A stretch of DNA of 64,000 bases from JAEXNA01 sp050486105 (GTDB lineage Bacteria > Vulcanimicrobiota > Xenobia > Xenobiales > JADMJV01). This document shows, in pieces, positions 51,386 through 59,744 of this stretch. Each line of letters opens with the position of its first letter. Position 1 is the stretch's first letter. The notes below the pieces were generated by a model, which was not told the origin of the DNA, searched no databases, and saw only the letters and a program-made list of their open reading frames with translations. The DNA lies in assembly GCA_050486105.1 (NCBI GenBank), contig JBJHCR010000003.1, positions 5,522-69,521 of the forward strand, written 5' to 3'. Both the position numbers and the translations under genes were made by a program.

Positions 51386-52536
51386 GGGGTGCAGACCTCG
51401 GAACATTGCTCCCGCTCTAAAAAGTATTGGTCTGTTCTTTCCTGGAGCGGGGCCACGTGCTCTTCGTAAGCCAGAATAGCCTTAAGGGCGGTTTCCAGAG
51501 GCTCCATGGCAAGAGCCTGTCGAGCGTCACAGAGTTGGACTTTACGGAAGGCTTCCTCATGGATGGTTTCCACCAGCAGGGCGGCTGGACGGTAGGCCAG
51601 GCTTGCTAGCATGTTCGCAATCACCAGTCGGTCGTCCCCAGCGGCGTGACTGGGATCGAAGAGAATGGGAAGGACCGTCTGGTTGCGAGCATAGGTCATG
51701 ACGTTAAAGTCAGGCGTGAATCGGTTGTAGCCTCGATTGGCGAACATGGTTTTGACTCCGCGTTCACACAGCATGATGTTGAGATTGCCTCGATTGGCGA
51801 TGTATTCTGCGGCGTTGAACCATTCTGCAGCATCGTTCCCGAAGCCTCGCTTTAATATGACGGGCTTGCCAGTGTCGCCGACGGCCTCCAGGAGCTTGAA
51901 ATCCTGGGCGTTGCGGGTGCCGATCTGAAAGGCATCCACATGGCTGGTGAGTTGCTCCACCAGGGTATGGTCCAAGACTTCGGAAACGTAAGGCAAGCCG
52001 GTCTCTTCGCGGACCCGATCCAGCATCTGGATCCCCTCCATGCCTAAGCCTCGGAAATCTGTGGGCCGGGTTCTGGGCTTGAAAGCGCCAGCCCTAAGCA
52101 TAACTCGATCTCTTATTTTCAGTCGGTCGGCAAGATTGGCAATCTTGTCAGCAGCCGTGCTGATCTGTTCTTGGGATTGCACCGAGTCTGGGCCGATCAC
52201 GAAAAGGCATGGACCTGCACCAAACTTCCGAATCAAGCCGTCAGGTCCCGGTATTTCCACCACCCGAGAGGGGATCTGCACTCTTTCCTTGTCTTCGGAG
52301 TACACTCGCCGGGCAATGTTCTTAAAAGATGAGGAGATCCGCCAGATGCGACCTACCCCAGGCAAGCTCTTCAAATACTCGATATGATTGGCCAACTGTC
52401 GAGGGTCACCGATGATGTGAATGGTGTCTACCGGTCCACTACCTCGAATGGACTCCAATCGGTTCCCGTAACTCTGAGCCAACTCGTTAATCTGAGCGTA
52501 GCTTTGGTCTCTACCTTTTTCAATCTCTATGATCAC
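51382..52536 (-). CDS. 3-deoxy-7-phosphoheptulonate (DAHP) synthase, class I-beta like
   Basis: 384 residues. The first ~85 residues form the ferredoxin-like regulatory domain of type I-beta enzymes, and the barrel shows LRAGAFKPRT, IGTRNAQDFKLL, KPVILKRGFGND, IMLCERGVKTMF, PILFDPSH and LLVETIHEEA. DAHP synthase condenses PEP and erythrose-4-phosphate, the first step of aromatic amino-acid synthesis. The segment normally AGPCS, whose Cys is a metal ligand, reads IGPDSV here. Asp is a possible ligand, but the change is unusual. The start (52536) overlaps the upstream gene's stop (ATGA). Confidence 0.87.
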   Translation of the reverse strand: MIIEIEKGRDQSYAQINELAQSYGNRLESIRGSGPVDTIHIIGDPRQLANHIEYLKSLPGVGRIWRISSSFKNIARRVYSEDKERVQIPSRVVEIPGPDGLIRKFGAGPCLFVIGPDSVQSQEQISTAADKIANLADRLKIRDRVMLRAGAFKPRTRPTDFRGLGMEGIQMLDRVREETGLPYVSEVLDHTLVEQLTSHVDAFQIGTRNAQDFKLLEAVGDTGKPVILKRGFGNDAAEWFNAAEYIANRGNLNIMLCERGVKTMFANRGYNRFTPDFNVMTYARNQTVLPILFDPSHAAGDDRLVIANMLASLAYRPAALLVETIHEEAFRKVQLCDARQALAMEPLETALKAILAYEEHVAPLQERTDQYFLEREQCSEVCTP

Positions 52537-53177
52537 TGGTCTTTGGACTCCTTGCTTGAGTGGAGGGTGAGCAACTGTCCCAAAGTGCGCTCGGCCTCTC
52601 CTCGGCGTTTAGAAATATGTTCTCTGATTCTAAAAAAGTGGTCGCCTAAGTCTTCGAAAAGGGCTTGGTTTTCTACTAGGGTCAAGGCAAGGGGTTGCAC
52701 TCCGATTCCCTCGAGAAGTTCGTCTTCGGTCAAGGAAACAGCCAATTGCAGACTCTCCAACAGCGACTCCGCGCTGGAGCGATTTGGGTCTTGGCACTGC
52801 TGAGCCTTGAGGTTAGCATCCTGGGCGGCCTTTTCCACTTGCTCGGTGGACAGTTTTCGCATATGGGCCAGAATGCGAAGCTGGATCGACAGTTGGCGAA
52901 GGAAGGTCGCTCTGGTGTCGCGCTGGTCTGGAGTCGCTCCGGCCGACAGGGGATCTGTTCCAGGCATCGGTGGGGGAGGAGCGGTGGCGTCCCAAATCTC
53001 GAGGGCCGCTTCCACCACTAGGCAAAGCCTCTTGAGTTCCGCTTGGAAGAGGATCTGATCCGGATTGCTCTGCTGGCGCAGAGCCGACTCCAGCTTGTTC
53101 CAGATGGTGAGAGCCTTGGCTTTGTCTTTGTCCACACCTTGGCCGGTGGGTTGGAGGGGGTTGTGAAAGAATTGCAC
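52533..53177 (-). CDS. Helical protein of unknown function
   Basis: 214 residues from GTG 53177, with AGGAAGG upstream. Hydrophilic, almost entirely helical (QILFQAELKRLCLVVEAAL, LRQLSIQLRILAHMRKL), with one Pro-rich linker (APPPPPMPG). No signal, membrane or enzyme motif. It is the first gene of a three-gene run with DAHP synthase and the secreted protein, each joined by ATGA. Confidence 0.6.
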   Translation of the reverse strand: MQFFHNPLQPTGQGVDKDKAKALTIWNKLESALRQQSNPDQILFQAELKRLCLVVEAALEIWDATAPPPPMPGTDPLSAGATPDQRDTRATFLRQLSIQLRILAHMRKLSTEQVEKAAQDANLKAQQCQDPNRSSAESLLESLQLAVSLTEDELLEGIGVQPLALTLVENQALFEDLGDHFFRIREHISKRRGEAERTLGQLLTLHSSKESKDQ

Positions 53178-53223
53178 TGTCGAACCTTCCTGCCTGGGCG
53201 CGTCAGGTCCTCTCAAGCCGAGG

Positions 53224-53496
53224 ATAAGGAAGACTGGTCGATCTACCCTTGGCTCATCGGCTCTAGCCACCATGTGCGGCTTCGGAACTTTGGCTTTGGG
53301 CGGCCACCAAGGGATCAGCAGTCTTGGCTTCATCCCGGCGGTGGGAGTCGCCGGGATCATGTTTTCAGCCCTGGTCATTCTACCCGCCTTCCTGAAGGCT
53401 TGGTCGCCCTTCTCTGAGGACCTCAGCGAGTCCTCAGATCCGGTTCCCGAGGATCAGGATCAGAACGAGCCGATCTCGGCCTTGGGGGTCTTTTAG
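53224..53496 (+). pseudogene. 3' end of an MMPL/RND-family transporter
   Basis: The frame from about 53206 to the TAG at 53494 gives RKTGRSTLGSSALATMCGFG, GISSLGFIPAVGVAGIMFSA and VILPAFLKAW, i.e. the last helices of an MMPL or RND exporter, with a charged tail. The first ~90% of the transporter is absent; upstream lies the start of the opposite-strand 52533 gene. The tail ends in an overlapping stop with the 53493 gene. Confidence 0.6.
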
Positions 53497-53843
53497 AGCG
53501 GGTTAGGGGGAACGGCTCGATCGTAATCGACCAGGGAAGAGTCTCCGATCTTAGACATCTGTTCAGCTGCCCAAGAGCCGGCTTTGGCCGCACCCTTGTG
53601 AGAGCGCCCGCTATTCCACATGTCGTAAAGCGCGACTTTCACACTTGCCAGATCCTCTTTCATGAGTTCGTTGAACTGTTCGGTCTTGGTCGTTTCAAAG
53701 CATTGCCGAACTCGGGACAGCATGGTCTGTTTGCCGACACCAGCCGCTCCCGCAGCGATACAAGAGTAAGGGTCGCCGTCGTCAAAATCGGGATTGTCGT
53801 TGGGATCCGGTGGACGTGCGGGCTTGGGTGGACAAGAACTCAT
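53493..53843 (-). CDS. Small protein of unknown function
   Basis: 116 residues from ATG 53843. N-terminus is Cys/Pro/Asp-rich (CPPKPARPPDPNDNPDFDDG), then a helical middle (GKQTMLSRVRQCFETTKTE, ASVKVALYDMWNSGR) and a short tail. Two Cys (CPPK and YSCIAAG) may matter. No family recognised. Codon use looks coding. It is convergent with the MMPL fragment (stops overlap). Confidence 0.5.
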   Translation of the reverse strand: MSSCPPKPARPPDPNDNPDFDDGDPYSCIAAGAAGVGKQTMLSRVRQCFETTKTEQFNELMKEDLASVKVALYDMWNSGRSHKGAAKAGSWAAEQMSKIGDSSLVDYDRAVPPNPL

Positions 53844-53856
53844 CCTCGTCTCTTCT

Positions 53857-54285
53857 TTGCTGCCGATCGACACCCTTCACAAAGTTAAGGCCTCGGCCTG
53901 CGATTCCGGGGTGCAAGGCCGGCCGGTGAATCCCATAAGTCATCGGGCCCTGTTTCAGTCTGATGGTGGGGTGTGTACGGTGGTGGAGGAGGTTGCGGAA
54001 GGGAATATCGGTGCGGCTCCCCTGCTGGAAATCTTCGTATTGGGCAGCGAGTCTCCCATTGGTAGTTCGCGATATAAGGCTTCGAATCCCAGCCAGAGCG
54101 TGTCGGTGCAAGTCAACCGGCAGCAAGGCAAGCAGTCGTGGCTCAAGCTCGGCACCCAAACCCTGGCCAACCTCGGCCGCACTACTTTGATGGGTTCGGT
54201 GAGCTATGCCTTGCTGCCTGGGGTGCACTGGCTGGCAAGCCTGGGTGAACCAGCAGTAGGGGAGAAGGTGGCCTTGGAGGGGTAG
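53857..54285 (+). CDS. Possible CDS of unknown function
   Basis: An open frame of 142 codons, starting at a TTG, with GC-rich third positions that look coding (for example LLEIFVLGSESPIGSSRY, QSWLKLGTQTLANLG, GVHWLASLGEPAVGEK). No family recognised. It may be the 3' part of a longer gene since the neighbourhood holds other fragments. A 211-codon frame on the opposite strand over the same bases looks like a shadow. Confidence 0.3.
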   Translation: MLPIDTLHKVKASACDSGVQGRPVNPISHRALFQSDGGVCTVVEEVAEGNIGAAPLLEIFVLGSESPIGSSRYKASNPSQSVSVQVNRQQGKQSWLKLGTQTLANLGRTTLMGSVSYALLPGVHWLASLGEPAVGEKVALEG

Positions 54286-54602
54286 TTCCCCGGGCTCACC
54301 CTTTTTCAGAGAAATGTTGCACCCTTTCAACCTGATGGTCATAGGCTGTTCAACTCGGGCTGTTAAGCTATGAGGAACGGATCTTCGCCCCGAAAAGCTG
54401 GGAGCACTAAGGTCCACCTCTAAGGATTGTTGTGTTATACCGCTGTGCTTTGAGTTGGGCAGGATTCTGGTTGGGGAGGCGCCGCTGTGGCAAGGAGTAC
54501 CGAGCGCTTAATATTAGACATATTTGAGCGAGGTACGACGTAGCCAGAGTGGATGGATCCCCGGCCAGAATGTGGACAGCTCGAGGCATAGCGGTATAAG
54601 CT
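54286..54602. other. Intergenic stretch with nothing recognised
   Basis: I saw no ORF with coding character, no tRNA-like folding, and no clear terminator in these 317 bases. Confidence 0.5.
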
Positions 54603-55421
54603 ATGACCATGCCCGAGCAGCATCTCGAACCCTACGACTCCCCCCTCTCGCCGGACTTGTCTCAGATGATCACCGAGGACGATCGGCCGCTGGTTAATCG
54701 GTTTTCAGAGCGGCAGTTTCGCCTGCTGCCTCACATTCTTTTTACGTCTTGGGACGAGGGTAAGCCCTTTGAAGCCCTGTCCGATGTCGGGTTGTTCTAC
54801 AACAGTCAGGACAAGACTCCGGTGGTGCCGGATTTCATGCTGCTCAAGGATGTCGAGCCGCGTCCGGTTACCGAGGGTAAGGAGAGCCGGTCGATTTACA
54901 CCTGGCTTTATGGCAAAGTGCCGGACCTGGTGGTGGAGATCGTTTCCAACACCAAGGGCGGTGAGGAGGACACCAAGTTCGACATCTATCAAAGAATCCG
55001 TATTCCGTACTACGCCATCTATGACCCCTTCTCTCAGCTCGGTTCTCGACTGCTGCGGCTCTATCAGTTGGAAGGCTGCAATTATGTGGAATTTGCCAAC
55101 CCCCGCTTCATCCCTCAACTCGGCCTAGGCTTGACCGCCTGGACCGGAATGTTCGACGATGTGGAAGCCACTTGGCTGCGCTTCTTGGACCAGCAAGGAG
55201 ACTTGCTCCTCACCGGATGCGAGAAGGCTGAAGTAGAGCGCGAGAAGGCTGACGCAGAGCGAAAGAAGGCTGACGCAGAGCGAAAGAAGGCTGACGCAGA
55301 GCGAAAGAAGGCTGAACAGGAACGGGAATCAGCTTGCCGCGAGCGCGAGAGAGCTCTCTTGGCCGAAGAGAGAGCCGAGCGTTTAGCTCAACGTTTGCGG
55401 GAACTTGGGGTTGAGCCTTAG
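54603..55421 (+). CDS. Uma2-family (DUF820-like) nuclease-fold protein with charged coiled-coil tail
   Basis: 272 residues. The core (PVVPDFMLLKDVEPRP, DLVVEIVSNTKGGEE, KFDIYQRIRIPYYAIYDP) matches Uma2-family proteins of the PD-(D/E)xK nuclease superfamily, with the VVPDFM...VVEIVS...K pattern conserved. After the core (about residue 205) comes a Lys/Glu/Ala-rich coiled coil with perfect ADAERKK-type heptads encoded by 21-bp tandem repeats. Uma2 genes are especially abundant in Cyanobacteria and related lineages; actual activity is unknown. Confidence 0.88.
   Translation: MTMPEQHLEPYDSPLSPDLSQMITEDDRPLVNRFSERQFRLLPHILFTSWDEGKPFEALSDVGLFYNSQDKTPVVPDFMLLKDVEPRPVTEGKESRSIYTWLYGKVPDLVVEIVSNTKGGEEDTKFDIYQRIRIPYYAIYDPFSQLGSRLLRLYQLEGCNYVEFANPRFIPQLGLGLTAWTGMFDDVEATWLRFLDQQGDLLLTGCEKAEVEREKADAERKKADAERKKADAERKKAEQERESACRERERALLAEERAERLAQRLRELGVEP
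55223..55320 (+). repeat. 21-bp tandem repeat in the Uma2-family gene
   Basis: Three perfect 21-base copies (55244-55306), flanked by one diverged copy before and a partial copy after. Each unit encodes seven residues, one heptad of the coiled coil, so expansion keeps the frame and the helix phase. Confidence 0.9.
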
Positions 55422-55432
55422 GGGTCCGTCCA

Positions 55433-56227
55433 TCAAACCGAGATCGGAGCCCGCAATGGGGGATAGGGATCGTAGTTCTCCAGGCGGATGTGACCGTGTT
55501 GAAAGTCGTCGATGTTTTTGATGCCGGGCTCCAAGACCAATTGAGGGAGCGGTCTGGGGGTCCTGGTGAGTTGCTCGTCAACCTGCTCCAGATGGTTGGA
55601 ATACAGATGAAGGTCTCCAAAGCTGTGGACGAAGTCTCCCACCTCTAGGTCGCAGACTTGAGCGATCATGTGGGTCAGCAAGGAGTAGGAGGCGATGTTG
55701 AACGGCACGCCCAGGAACAGATCGGCACTGCGCTGATAGAGCCCGCAAGAGAGCTTTCCTTCGGCCACATAGAATTGGAAGAGGGTGTGGCAGGGGGGCA
55801 GGGCCATGTGTTCGAGTTGACCCACGTTCCAGGCTGAAACCAAATGGCGCCGGGAGTCGGGGTTGCTCTTCAATCCTTCGATCACTGTCTGAATCTGGTC
55901 TACAGTGCTGCCGTCAGCCTTGGGCCAACTGCGCCATTGGACCCCGTAGACCGGACCCAAGTCGCCTTCTTCATTGGCCCAGGCGTCCCAAATGGAACAG
56001 TTGTTGGCCTTGAGAAAATCGATCTGGCTTTCCCCCCGTAGAAACCACAGCAATTCAGTGACCACCGAACGAAAGAAAAGCTTTTTGGTGGTCACCGCCG
56101 GGAAGCCTTGACGGAGGTCAAAGCGCAGTTGAGCACCGAAGAGGCTGTAAGTGCCGGTGCCGGTGCGATCGCTCTTGAACAGGCCTTCGGAACGAACCTT
56201 TTTCACTAAATCTAGGTAGTTGCGCAT
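55433..56227 (-). CDS. thyA: Thymidylate synthase
   Basis: 264 residues, same length as E. coli ThyA. SDRTGTGTYSLFGAQLRFDL at the start, LPPCHTLFQFYV with the catalytic Cys, QRSADLFLGVPFNIASY and YDPYPPLRAPISV at the end. It methylates dUMP to dTMP with methylenetetrahydrofolate, giving dihydrofolate. The start lies within the last 16 bp of the ygfZ gene, so they are coupled. Confidence 0.97.
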   Translation of the reverse strand: MRNYLDLVKKVRSEGLFKSDRTGTGTYSLFGAQLRFDLRQGFPAVTTKKLFFRSVVTELLWFLRGESQIDFLKANNCSIWDAWANEEGDLGPVYGVQWRSWPKADGSTVDQIQTVIEGLKSNPDSRRHLVSAWNVGQLEHMALPPCHTLFQFYVAEGKLSCGLYQRSADLFLGVPFNIASYSLLTHMIAQVCDLEVGDFVHSFGDLHLYSNHLEQVDEQLTRTPRPLPQLVLEPGIKNIDDFQHGHIRLENYDPYPPLRAPISV

Positions 56228-57120
56228 AGTTTGTCATCCTCGTGCTGCTCGAGTTCCCCGGGCCGAGACCGGACCTCGAGGGTCAAGAGGTCTCCACCCT
56301 CCACCGAGCCTTTGAGTAGGGTTCCCACCGAGCCCACCTCTCGCCTGACGTAAAGGTAACCCTGGCTGCCTCCCCCCGGCACAGAAACACTACTGGTGAC
56401 TCGAGCCACTTCTTTGCCGTCTTGTTGGCAGCTCCAGCCGGACGGAATCTGAGACTCGGAACGAAAAGCTCTGAGCCAGCGTCGCAACTTACCTCGATGC
56501 AGCACCCTGGCGACGATCTCTTGGCCAGGATAACATCCTTTGGTCTCACTGAAATCTGTTGTTTGAGCCATTTCGAGAAACAGGGTTTCCGGGTCGTAGT
56601 CCGTCCCGAATCGGGGGGTCCCCGTGGCGATCCTGAGTTGCTCCATGTTAGCTGAGGATTTCGGTGCCCCTTGTTCTTCTAGTATGGCCAGAACTTCAGT
56701 GAGGCGATCGGTTTCATACAGAACAAGGTGGGTGCCTGGTCCGAAACGAGGGTCCGGACTCCAGTGGCGGTGGCTCAGGCTCAAAAGTTGTGAAGGTGGA
56801 TCACCCAATAGGACCAGAGTGTCTAAGTCGGGGCTCCGAAGCTCGATGTCTTCGGTAAAATGGAATAGGTCGATGGTGGTCCGAGCCTGCTCGATTTGGG
56901 CTTGAGGGACGAGCAGAATCAGCTCTTGCTCCCCGACACCAACCCAAAATTCGCTGAGCACCTTGGCGTTCACCGAAAGTAGGAAGGTGTGGACTAGGTC
57001 GCTCTCGTTCTGTGGAAGCACGTTGGTGGTCAGTCGAAGGAGGAAGTCTTTGCGGTCCCTGCCTTTCAGTTCTAGAACCGACCACTCCTCGTCAAGAAAC
57101 CAAGACACCGATGAACTCAT
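56212..57120 (-). CDS. ygfZ: YgfZ/GcvT-family folate-binding protein
   Basis: 302 residues from ATG 57120 (a longer frame would run into pgi). The family signature KGCYPGQE is present, followed by IVARVLHRG. YgfZ proteins bind tetrahydrofolate and help make or repair certain Fe-S enzymes; the catalytic GcvT residues are not required. The pgi stop (57137) is 16 bp upstream, and thyA overlaps its 3' end. The folate link makes co-transcription with thyA sensible. Confidence 0.9.
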   Translation of the reverse strand: MSSSVSWFLDEEWSVLELKGRDRKDFLLRLTTNVLPQNESDLVHTFLLSVNAKVLSEFWVGVGEQELILLVPQAQIEQARTTIDLFHFTEDIELRSPDLDTLVLLGDPPSQLLSLSHRHWSPDPRFGPGTHLVLYETDRLTEVLAILEEQGAPKSSANMEQLRIATGTPRFGTDYDPETLFLEMAQTTDFSETKGCYPGQEIVARVLHRGKLRRWLRAFRSESQIPSGWSCQQDGKEVARVTSSVSVPGGGSQGYLYVRREVGSVGTLLKGSVEGGDLLTLEVRSRPGELEQHEDDKLCATT

Positions 57121-57136
57121 GCTCAACCCAGCCTCC

Positions 57137-58744
57137 CTAGTGGAGAACGCCCCGAAAACGACTGGCTGTTCCAGATCCATCCTTGACCAGTCGCCCGTTG
57201 GCGGCTAGATGGCGACACAGATAGTAGACCACGTCGACTCGGGACGAGGCTCCGAGGGACTCAGCGATCTCCTCAACGGTCTGAAGGTGTTCCGAGCCTG
57301 AGAGGTGCTGGAGAATCTTGGCTTGCAGTTCCAAGGAACTCGAAGCGGCTTTCTTGCCGGCCTCTACTCCCGGTTGGTGGTAGGCGTTGATGTTGATGAG
57401 TTCCGCGTACAGACCGACGGCTCGCTCAAACCAAGCTATGAGGGCCCCAAGAGTGAAAGCATTGAGTTCCGGAACAGAGATGGTGAGACTGGCTCGTCCC
57501 TCTTCGGCCAGGGCGCTTCGCGTTCCCAGGAAAAAGGCGTTCAGGAAGTCGCCGGTCTCGACTCCGGGGGCCACTTCGAAGGGACTGCCATCCCGGGCCT
57601 TTTCTACGGTGATGAAAGTGACAAAGAAGTTTCTGAGTCCGTCGCGCAGTTGCTGCACGTAGGCGTGCTGATCGGTGCTGCCTTTGTTGCCGTATACGGA
57701 GAGGCCTTGCTCCACTCGGTTTCCCTGACGATCGAGGGCCTTACCTAGGGACTCCATAACCAATTGCTGCAGATACCGACTGAAAAGTTCCAGTCGATCC
57801 TTATAAGGCAGAACCACCATGTCCTTGCTGCCGCGGCCCTCTCCCAGATGGTACCAAGCCGCAGCCATCAAGGCGGCGGGATTCTCGTGGGGGTTGGGGC
57901 TTCGAGTCAATCGGTCCATCAGACCGGCACCTTTGAGAAAAGCTCGAATGTCCACTCCCGCTAAGGCCGCCGGCAACAGGCCCACAGCCGAGGTCACCGA
58001 GGTGCGGCCGCCGACCCAGTCTTCCATGGGAAAGATTCTGATCCAATTTTCCCGCAGGGCTTGTTGGAACAGCTTGCTGCCCTCCCCGGTGATGGCCACA
58101 GCGTGCTGAGAGAAAGACAGCCCAGCCTGAGTGTAGGCCCGTTCGGCTTCAAGCATGCCGTTCAAGGTCTCCGGAGTTCCTCCCGATTTGGAGGTCACCA
58201 AGACGAGGGTGGTGGCCAGGCCCTCGGGACCGAATTCGGCAAAGGCTTCTTCCATACCGTCAGGATCGGTGTTGTCCAAAGTGGTCACCGCAAGACCCGC
58301 CCCACCGAGAGCCCGAATCAGCAGTTGAGGTCCTAGGGCGGAGCCTCCGATCCCTATGGCTAAGGCCGACTCGAAGGGGCTTCCTTGGGCCGAGCAAACC
58401 CGCCCCGAAAGGACGTCGTCGGCAAAGCGTTCTACCTCGTTCACGGTTCGGGTGATGAGGTCGGAAAGCGCCAGTGTCGGGGCCAGTTCCGGGGCTCTCA
58501 ACCAGTAATGCCCCACCATCCGGTTTTCGTCGGTGTTGGCGATGGCACCGTTTTCCAGAGCCTGCATGGCGTCCAAGGCCTTGGTGAGTTTTGGACGGAG
58601 GTTGTCTAAATCAGCGAGCTCCATCCCGCTAGCCGAAAGGTCGAAGGTGATCTCAAGCTCTCCCTGGGTGAACTCCCTAAGCAGAGCATTGAAGGTGTCT
58701 CGGTTGGGGACCAAGCTGCGAGGGGTTAGGGTGGGTTGCGACAT
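57137..58744 (-). CDS. pgi: Glucose-6-phosphate isomerase with C-terminal winged-helix-like extension
   Basis: 535 residues. Pgi signatures are present: IGIGGSALGPQLL, VTSKSGGTPETLN and NINAYHQPGVEAGKKAA. The last ~65 residues (LQTVEEIAESLGASSRVDVVYYL and HLAANGRLVKDG) look like a small winged helix-like domain, a feature I associate with cyanobacterial-type Pgi. It interconverts glucose-6-P and fructose-6-P. AAGGA upstream of ATG 58744. Confidence 0.94.
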   Translation of the reverse strand: MSQPTLTPRSLVPNRDTFNALLREFTQGELEITFDLSASGMELADLDNLRPKLTKALDAMQALENGAIANTDENRMVGHYWLRAPELAPTLALSDLITRTVNEVERFADDVLSGRVCSAQGSPFESALAIGIGGSALGPQLLIRALGGAGLAVTTLDNTDPDGMEEAFAEFGPEGLATTLVLVTSKSGGTPETLNGMLEAERAYTQAGLSFSQHAVAITGEGSKLFQQALRENWIRIFPMEDWVGGRTSVTSAVGLLPAALAGVDIRAFLKGAGLMDRLTRSPNPHENPAALMAAAWYHLGEGRGSKDMVVLPYKDRLELFSRYLQQLVMESLGKALDRQGNRVEQGLSVYGNKGSTDQHAYVQQLRDGLRNFFVTFITVEKARDGSPFEVAPGVETGDFLNAFFLGTRSALAEEGRASLTISVPELNAFTLGALIAWFERAVGLYAELININAYHQPGVEAGKKAASSSLELQAKILQHLSGSEHLQTVEEIAESLGASSRVDVVYYLCRHLAANGRLVKDGSGTASRFRGVLH

Positions 58745-58753
58745 GAGTTTTCC

Positions 58754-59734
58754 TTAGCCGAAGAGTTTGCTGACCGAGAGGTTGAAGTAGTTGCGCCGGA
58801 TGGCTTCTCCAAGCAGAGGAGCCACGGACAAGACGGTGATCTTCCCTTTCCGAGCTGACGAACTGATGGGCACGGTGTCGGTGACGATCACTTCTTCTAT
58901 GGGGGAGTTCTCGATGGCCTCCACCGCCTGACCTGCGAAGAGTCCGTGGGTGGTGGCGGCGAAGACGCGTTTAGCTCCCCGTTCGATGAGCATCTCTACT
59001 CCCCGAATCAGGGTGCCGCCGGTGGAAATGATGTCGTCTACAATGAGCACGGTCTTGCCTTCGATCTCACCTACCAAGTCGATCACGTCGATAGCGTCAG
59101 GGCGAGGGCGCCGCTTGAAGATGATGGCGAGCCCGGCACCGAGGCGCTCGGCGAAGGCTCGGGCTCGATTCACTCCTCCGGCGTCGGGACTGACCACCAC
59201 CAAATCCTGTTTGGGGATCCCTTTTTGAGAGAAGTAGTCCACCACGATAGGCATGGCTACCAGGTTGTCCACCGGGATATCGAAGAAACCCTGGATGGCT
59301 GCGGCGTGAAGGTCCACCGTGATCAGGCGATCGCATCCCGCTACGGTCATCAGGTTGGCCACCAACTTCGCGGTGATGGGCTCCCTTCCCGTGGTCTTTT
59401 TTTCTTGCCTGGCATAGCCATAGTAGGGCACCAGAGCGGTGATGGTTTTGGCCGAAGAGCGGGACAGGGCATCGCAGATGATCAGCAACTCCATCAAGGT
59501 GTCGTTGACATTGCCACAGGTGGGTTGAACCACGAAAACCTCGGCCCCTCGGACGTTTTCTTCGATTTGAACACGGATCTCGCCGTTGGTGAAACGACCA
59601 ACGAGGGCGTTCCCCAGTGGGACTTCGAGATAATCGGCGATGGCGCTAGCCAACTGGGGATTGGAATTGCCGGTGAAGACGACTAGGTTTTCACCTTCGA
59701 GAGCGGGCTGTTCGTGAGCATCGAGAACGAGCAT
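58754..59734 (-). CDS. prs: Ribose-phosphate pyrophosphokinase
   Basis: 326 residues. PRPP synthase class I: LVVFTGNSNPQLASAIADYL, ALVPYYGYARQEKKTTGREP, VVSPDAGGVNRARAFA and the PRPP-binding loop VDDIISTGGT. It makes PRPP from ribose-5-P and ATP for nucleotide, His and Trp synthesis. Start ATG 59734 preceded by GGGAGA. Ten bp from pgi. Confidence 0.97.
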   Translation of the reverse strand: MLVLDAHEQPALEGENLVVFTGNSNPQLASAIADYLEVPLGNALVGRFTNGEIRVQIEENVRGAEVFVVQPTCGNVNDTLMELLIICDALSRSSAKTITALVPYYGYARQEKKTTGREPITAKLVANLMTVAGCDRLITVDLHAAAIQGFFDIPVDNLVAMPIVVDYFSQKGIPKQDLVVVSPDAGGVNRARAFAERLGAGLAIIFKRRPRPDAIDVIDLVGEIEGKTVLIVDDIISTGGTLIRGVEMLIERGAKRVFAATTHGLFAGQAVEAIENSPIEEVIVTDTVPISSSARKGKITVLSVAPLLGEAIRRNYFNLSVSKLFG

Positions 59735-59744
59735 AGATTCTCCC

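Noticed and set aside
54070..54090. TTCGAATCCC resembling a tRNA T-loop
   Set aside because: No acceptor, D or anticodon stems around it, and it falls in a possible ORF.
53782..54417. 211-codon minus ORF, rich in Arg/His/Gln
   Set aside because: Composition looks like a reverse-frame shadow; the plus frame has better coding third positions. A transposase was considered but no DDE or zinc motif was found.
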